A stretch of DNA of 64,000 nt from the NCBI RefSeq assembly GCF_001475935.1, contig NZ_LDQA01000045.1, forward strand, positions 62,001 to 126,000. The letters are read 5' to 3'. A program made the translations under genes and the position numbers. Shown here one piece after another: positions 62,285-64,000 of this stretch. Within the stretch, counting starts at the first letter, position 1. Each line of letters begins with the position of its first letter. The stretch comes from Aureimonas ureilytica. Its GTDB lineage: Bacteria; Pseudomonadota; Alphaproteobacteria; Rhizobiales; Rhizobiaceae. The notes beneath the pieces were generated by a model. It saw only the letters and a list, made by a program, of their open reading frames with translations, was not told where the DNA came from and ran no database searches.

Positions 62285-62416
62285 GCTGATCGATCCGTCG
62301 CTGGGCCGACTTCGCGAACGAGGCCGGCAGGTCTCAAGGTCTGTCGGGAGATAGACCAAACGGATGCGAAGCAAACCGGCCCGCTCCATCCGGGTCAAGT
62401 CCCAGGGCATCCATGC

Positions 62417-62434
62417 GTTAGATGCATGTCTAAC
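62417..62434. promoter_or_regulatory. Inverted repeat upstream of pgi
   Basis: GTTAGA-TGCATG-TCTAAC is a perfect 6-bp inverted repeat with a 6-base centre, in an A+T-rich patch within the 284-bp gap before pgi. A second overlapping repeat AGATG/CATCT shares its bases. It could be an operator for pgi-glgP. No known regulator motif is recognised. Confidence 0.4.
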
Positions 62435-62501
62435 ATCTGAGTCTTTCGAATTTACATCAAAATCGAGAGTCCCATGCGGCATGGTGGACGAAGCGCAAAC
62501 G

Positions 62502-62526
62502 AAAAAAGCCGCCCGGGGGGCGGCTT
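62502..62526 (-). terminator. Terminator of the 75-aa gene
   Basis: AAGCCGCCC / GGGCGGCTT is a perfect stem around a 3-base loop; on the minus strand it is followed by a run of six T. Confidence 0.9.
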
Positions 62527-62568
62527 GTCCGATGCGGTCAGACTTTGGCGTGAAAGCGGAGACCGGGC

Positions 62569-62796
62569 TTACGTGCCCAGGCCGGCCAAACGCTCGATGG
62601 CGCGATCCAACTCGTGATCCATCGTCTGGATGCCGTCGGCACGGTTGTGCGCGGCGACCCGGCGCTTCCATTCTTCGAGGATCGATTTCTTCTGGCCATG
62701 GGGCAGGCCGTCGTCATGGATCACGTCCATGGGGGAGGCGTAGCTCTTGCCGCCGTCATGGTCGAATTTGGCGTATTTCAGGGATTCCGTGCTCAT
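62569..62796 (-). CDS. Small conserved hypothetical protein
   Basis: A 75-aa protein starting [20 protein letters not shown]. It is hydrophilic and helical, with [25 protein letters not shown] in the middle, a pattern typical of short uncharacterised rhizobial proteins. AGAGGAG about ten bases upstream supports the ATG at 62796. It has its own terminator, so it is a real transcription unit. Function is unknown. Confidence 0.8.
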   Translation of the reverse strand: MSTESLKYAKFDHDGGKSYASPMDVIHDDGLPHGQKKSILEEWKRRVAAHNRADGIQTMDHELDRAIERLAGLGT

Positions 62797-62895
62797 GGCC
62801 TTCGCTCCTCTTGTGAGCGGGCGGCCGGCTCCATGGGCCGACCGTCCGTGTTTAGCCATAAAATGATCGGCCGCGCTGAATGTTGCAACGCCCGA

Positions 62896-64000
62896 TCAAT
62901 ATTCCTTTTCGTAGAAAATGCCGACTTCGCCGCCGCCATTGGCCGTCACCGCGCCGCGAGCCTTCACGTTGGCTCCGAGATCGAGATCGATCGAAACGCG
63001 CCCGGTCGAATCGACGCCGACATAGGTGTTCTCGTTGAGATAGCGGCCGACGCCAACCGCCGCCTGTCCATCGGCCGTGGTGCGGATATCGAGATCGTCG
63101 ACGCCCAGTTGCGAGCGCAGATTGTCGAGAAGCCCTGTCGAGCCGCCGACGCCGGCCAGCTGCGCCGCCGCGCTGGCGAGCTGCGCGATCTGCACCGGGG
63201 ACAGGTCCGAGGTGCCCTGACCGAAGATGAGCCGCGCCAAAACCTCGTCCTGCGGCAGGGCAGGGGAGGAGGTGAAGGAGAAGCTCGGGCTCGCGGCCGG
63301 CCCGGTGATGGCGACATAGACCGTCGCCTCGCCCGTGTCGGAGGATGCCAGGAGATCCAGCGTCGGCACGAGATTGCCATCGAAGGTCAGCGTGGCGCGC
63401 TCGAAGTTGAGCCGCCGCGACAGGAGCTGGAAGCGTCCGCGCCGAAGGTCGAAGCCGCCGTCGATGCCGAGATTGGAGACCGGTCCGGTGATGCGGATCG
63501 TCCCGCCGAGTTCCAGATCGAGACCGCGACCGCGCACATAAACGCGGTTGGGCGCGTTGAGCGTGATGTTCAGGCTGATGCCGCCCGAACCCGACGTGCC
63601 GCTCGACCCGCTGTTGGGATCGATTTCGCGCAGCTGCTTGAGCACGGCCGGCGGCGTGTTGCGCCGCTCCAGATCGATGCGCGAGATCGAGGTCGGCAGA
63701 TTGTCCGGCACGAGGATCGCGATTTCGGAGGCGTTGATCGTGCCCGCCAGAACCGCCGCGCCGGTCAGCGGGCCGGTGAGGGTCAGCCCGGCATTGAGGC
63801 GGATGGTGACGAGCTCGCCGTCGCTATAGCGCCCGTCCTGCACGCGGATCGCGAGATCGGCCGGGAAGCCGGAGCCGAGCCCGATCGTGCCGGACACCGA
63901 CACCGTACCGCCGCCGCCGAGCTGGGCGGTCACGCCTTGGAGCGTCGCCGTCTGCCCGTTCAGCGCCACCGTGGCGTTGATGTTGTTGACCGCGAGATTG
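62896..64000 (-). CDS. tamB: TamB-like translocation/assembly module protein (C-terminal part)
   Basis: The last 367 or so residues of a TamB/YtfN-type protein (DUF490), whose N-terminus is beyond the right edge. Repetitive beta-strand sequence (LTGPLTGAAVLAGTINASEI) leads to the C-terminal DUF490 block: GGFDLRRGRFQLLSRRLNFERATLTF, ALPQDEVLARLIFGQG and an end VGIFYEKEY. TamB spans the periplasm and helps insert outer-membrane proteins with TamA or moves lipids. The frame is open to base 64000. No tamA is visible, though it would be expected upstream beyond the window edge. Confidence 0.9.
   Translation of the reverse strand, partial: NLAVNNINATVALNGQTATLQGVTAQLGGGGTVSVSGTIGLGSGFPADLAIRVQDGRYSDGELVTIRLNAGLTLTGPLTGAAVLAGTINASEIAILVPDNLPTSISRIDLERRNTPPAVLKQLREIDPNSGSSGTSGSGGISLNITLNAPNRVYVRGRGLDLELGGTIRITGPVSNLGIDGGFDLRRGRFQLLSRRLNFERATLTFDGNLVPTLDLLASSDTGEATVYVAITGPAASPSFSFTSSPALPQDEVLARLIFGQGTSDLSPVQIAQLASAAAQLAGVGGSTGLLDNLRSQLGVDDLDIRTTADGQAAVGVGRYLNENTYVGVDSTGRVSIDLDLGANVKARGAVTANGGGEVGIFYEKEY

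Noticed and set aside
62897..63969. A complete short gene in the TamB region starting at an internal ATG or GTG
   Set aside because: The frame continues open to the window edge and the sequence is plainly the C-terminal part of a larger TamB-like protein.

Overview
The window is a gene-dense, GC-rich chromosomal segment of an alphaproteobacterium, almost certainly of the order Hyphomicrobiales (Rhizobiales). The order-level call rests on the families present: plant-type glutamate-cysteine ligase, small DUF1127, DUF2093 and DUF4170 proteins, a UPF0314/DUF2585 membrane protein, a TIGR01459 HAD protein next to ribF, a short HisG with a HisZ partner, and a CIRCE-controlled groESL. A family such as Aurantimonadaceae is possible, but that is only an impression. 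I see no rRNA, tRNA, CRISPR array, insertion sequence or prophage. Nearly everything is core or near-core genome, so striking novelty is limited.

Layout. 1-7.4 kb: the end-truncated LysR regulator, a DUF1127 protein, a CorC/HlyC-type membrane protein, a DUF937-like protein, gshA, rsmE, an SDR dehydrogenase and a 70-aa acidic protein. 7.6-11.7 kb: the glycolate oxidase operon glcDEF. 11.8-14.5 kb: two tandem L,D-transpeptidases and a DUF2927 protein (cell envelope). 14.6-18.7 kb: tag, then hisS-hisZ-hisG. 18.8-22 kb: DoxX, fumC, CsbD and a TauE/SafE-type exporter. 22-24.4 kb: groESL with promoter, CIRCE and an odd duplicated groL tail in its 3' untranslated region. 24.6-32.5 kb: a TadG/VWA protein, a HAD protein, ribF, ileS and a lipoprotein. 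32.5-39 kb: tadA divergent from rluB-rsmD, followed by an M16 peptidase pair. 39-43 kb: a patatin-like lipase convergent with topoisomerase IB, then a CPA2 antiporter. 43-48.6 kb: pmbA-cysQ-DUF4170-acyltransferase-kdtA-lpxK, an envelope/LPS-core run with very tight spacing. 48.6-50.8 kb: DUF2093 and mutL. 51-62.3 kb: glycogen metabolism, all on the minus strand (pgi, glgP, glgC, glgA, pgm, a UPF0314 membrane protein and glgX). 62.5-64 kb: a 75-aa conserved small protein and the C-terminal part of a TamB-like protein that runs out of the window.

How it works together. The glg block interconverts glucose-6-phosphate, glucose-1-phosphate, ADP-glucose and glycogen, and breaks glycogen down through GlgP and GlgX. 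The branching enzyme gene glgB, often found between glgP and glgC in rhizobia, is absent here; a 186-bp gap with a hairpin takes its place. The kdtA-lpxK run makes lipid A and attaches Kdo. The GroESL operon shows a textbook sigma-70-like promoter followed by a CIRCE operator.

The most unusual items are the in-frame partial duplication of the groL 3' end, the missing glgB with a UPF0314 gene translationally coupled to pgm, a pseudouridine synthase with about 290 N-terminal and 200 C-terminal residues of arginine/glycine-rich low complexity, an orphan TadG-like gene preceded by a perfect palindrome, and an antiporter whose nucleotide-binding glycine motif is altered.
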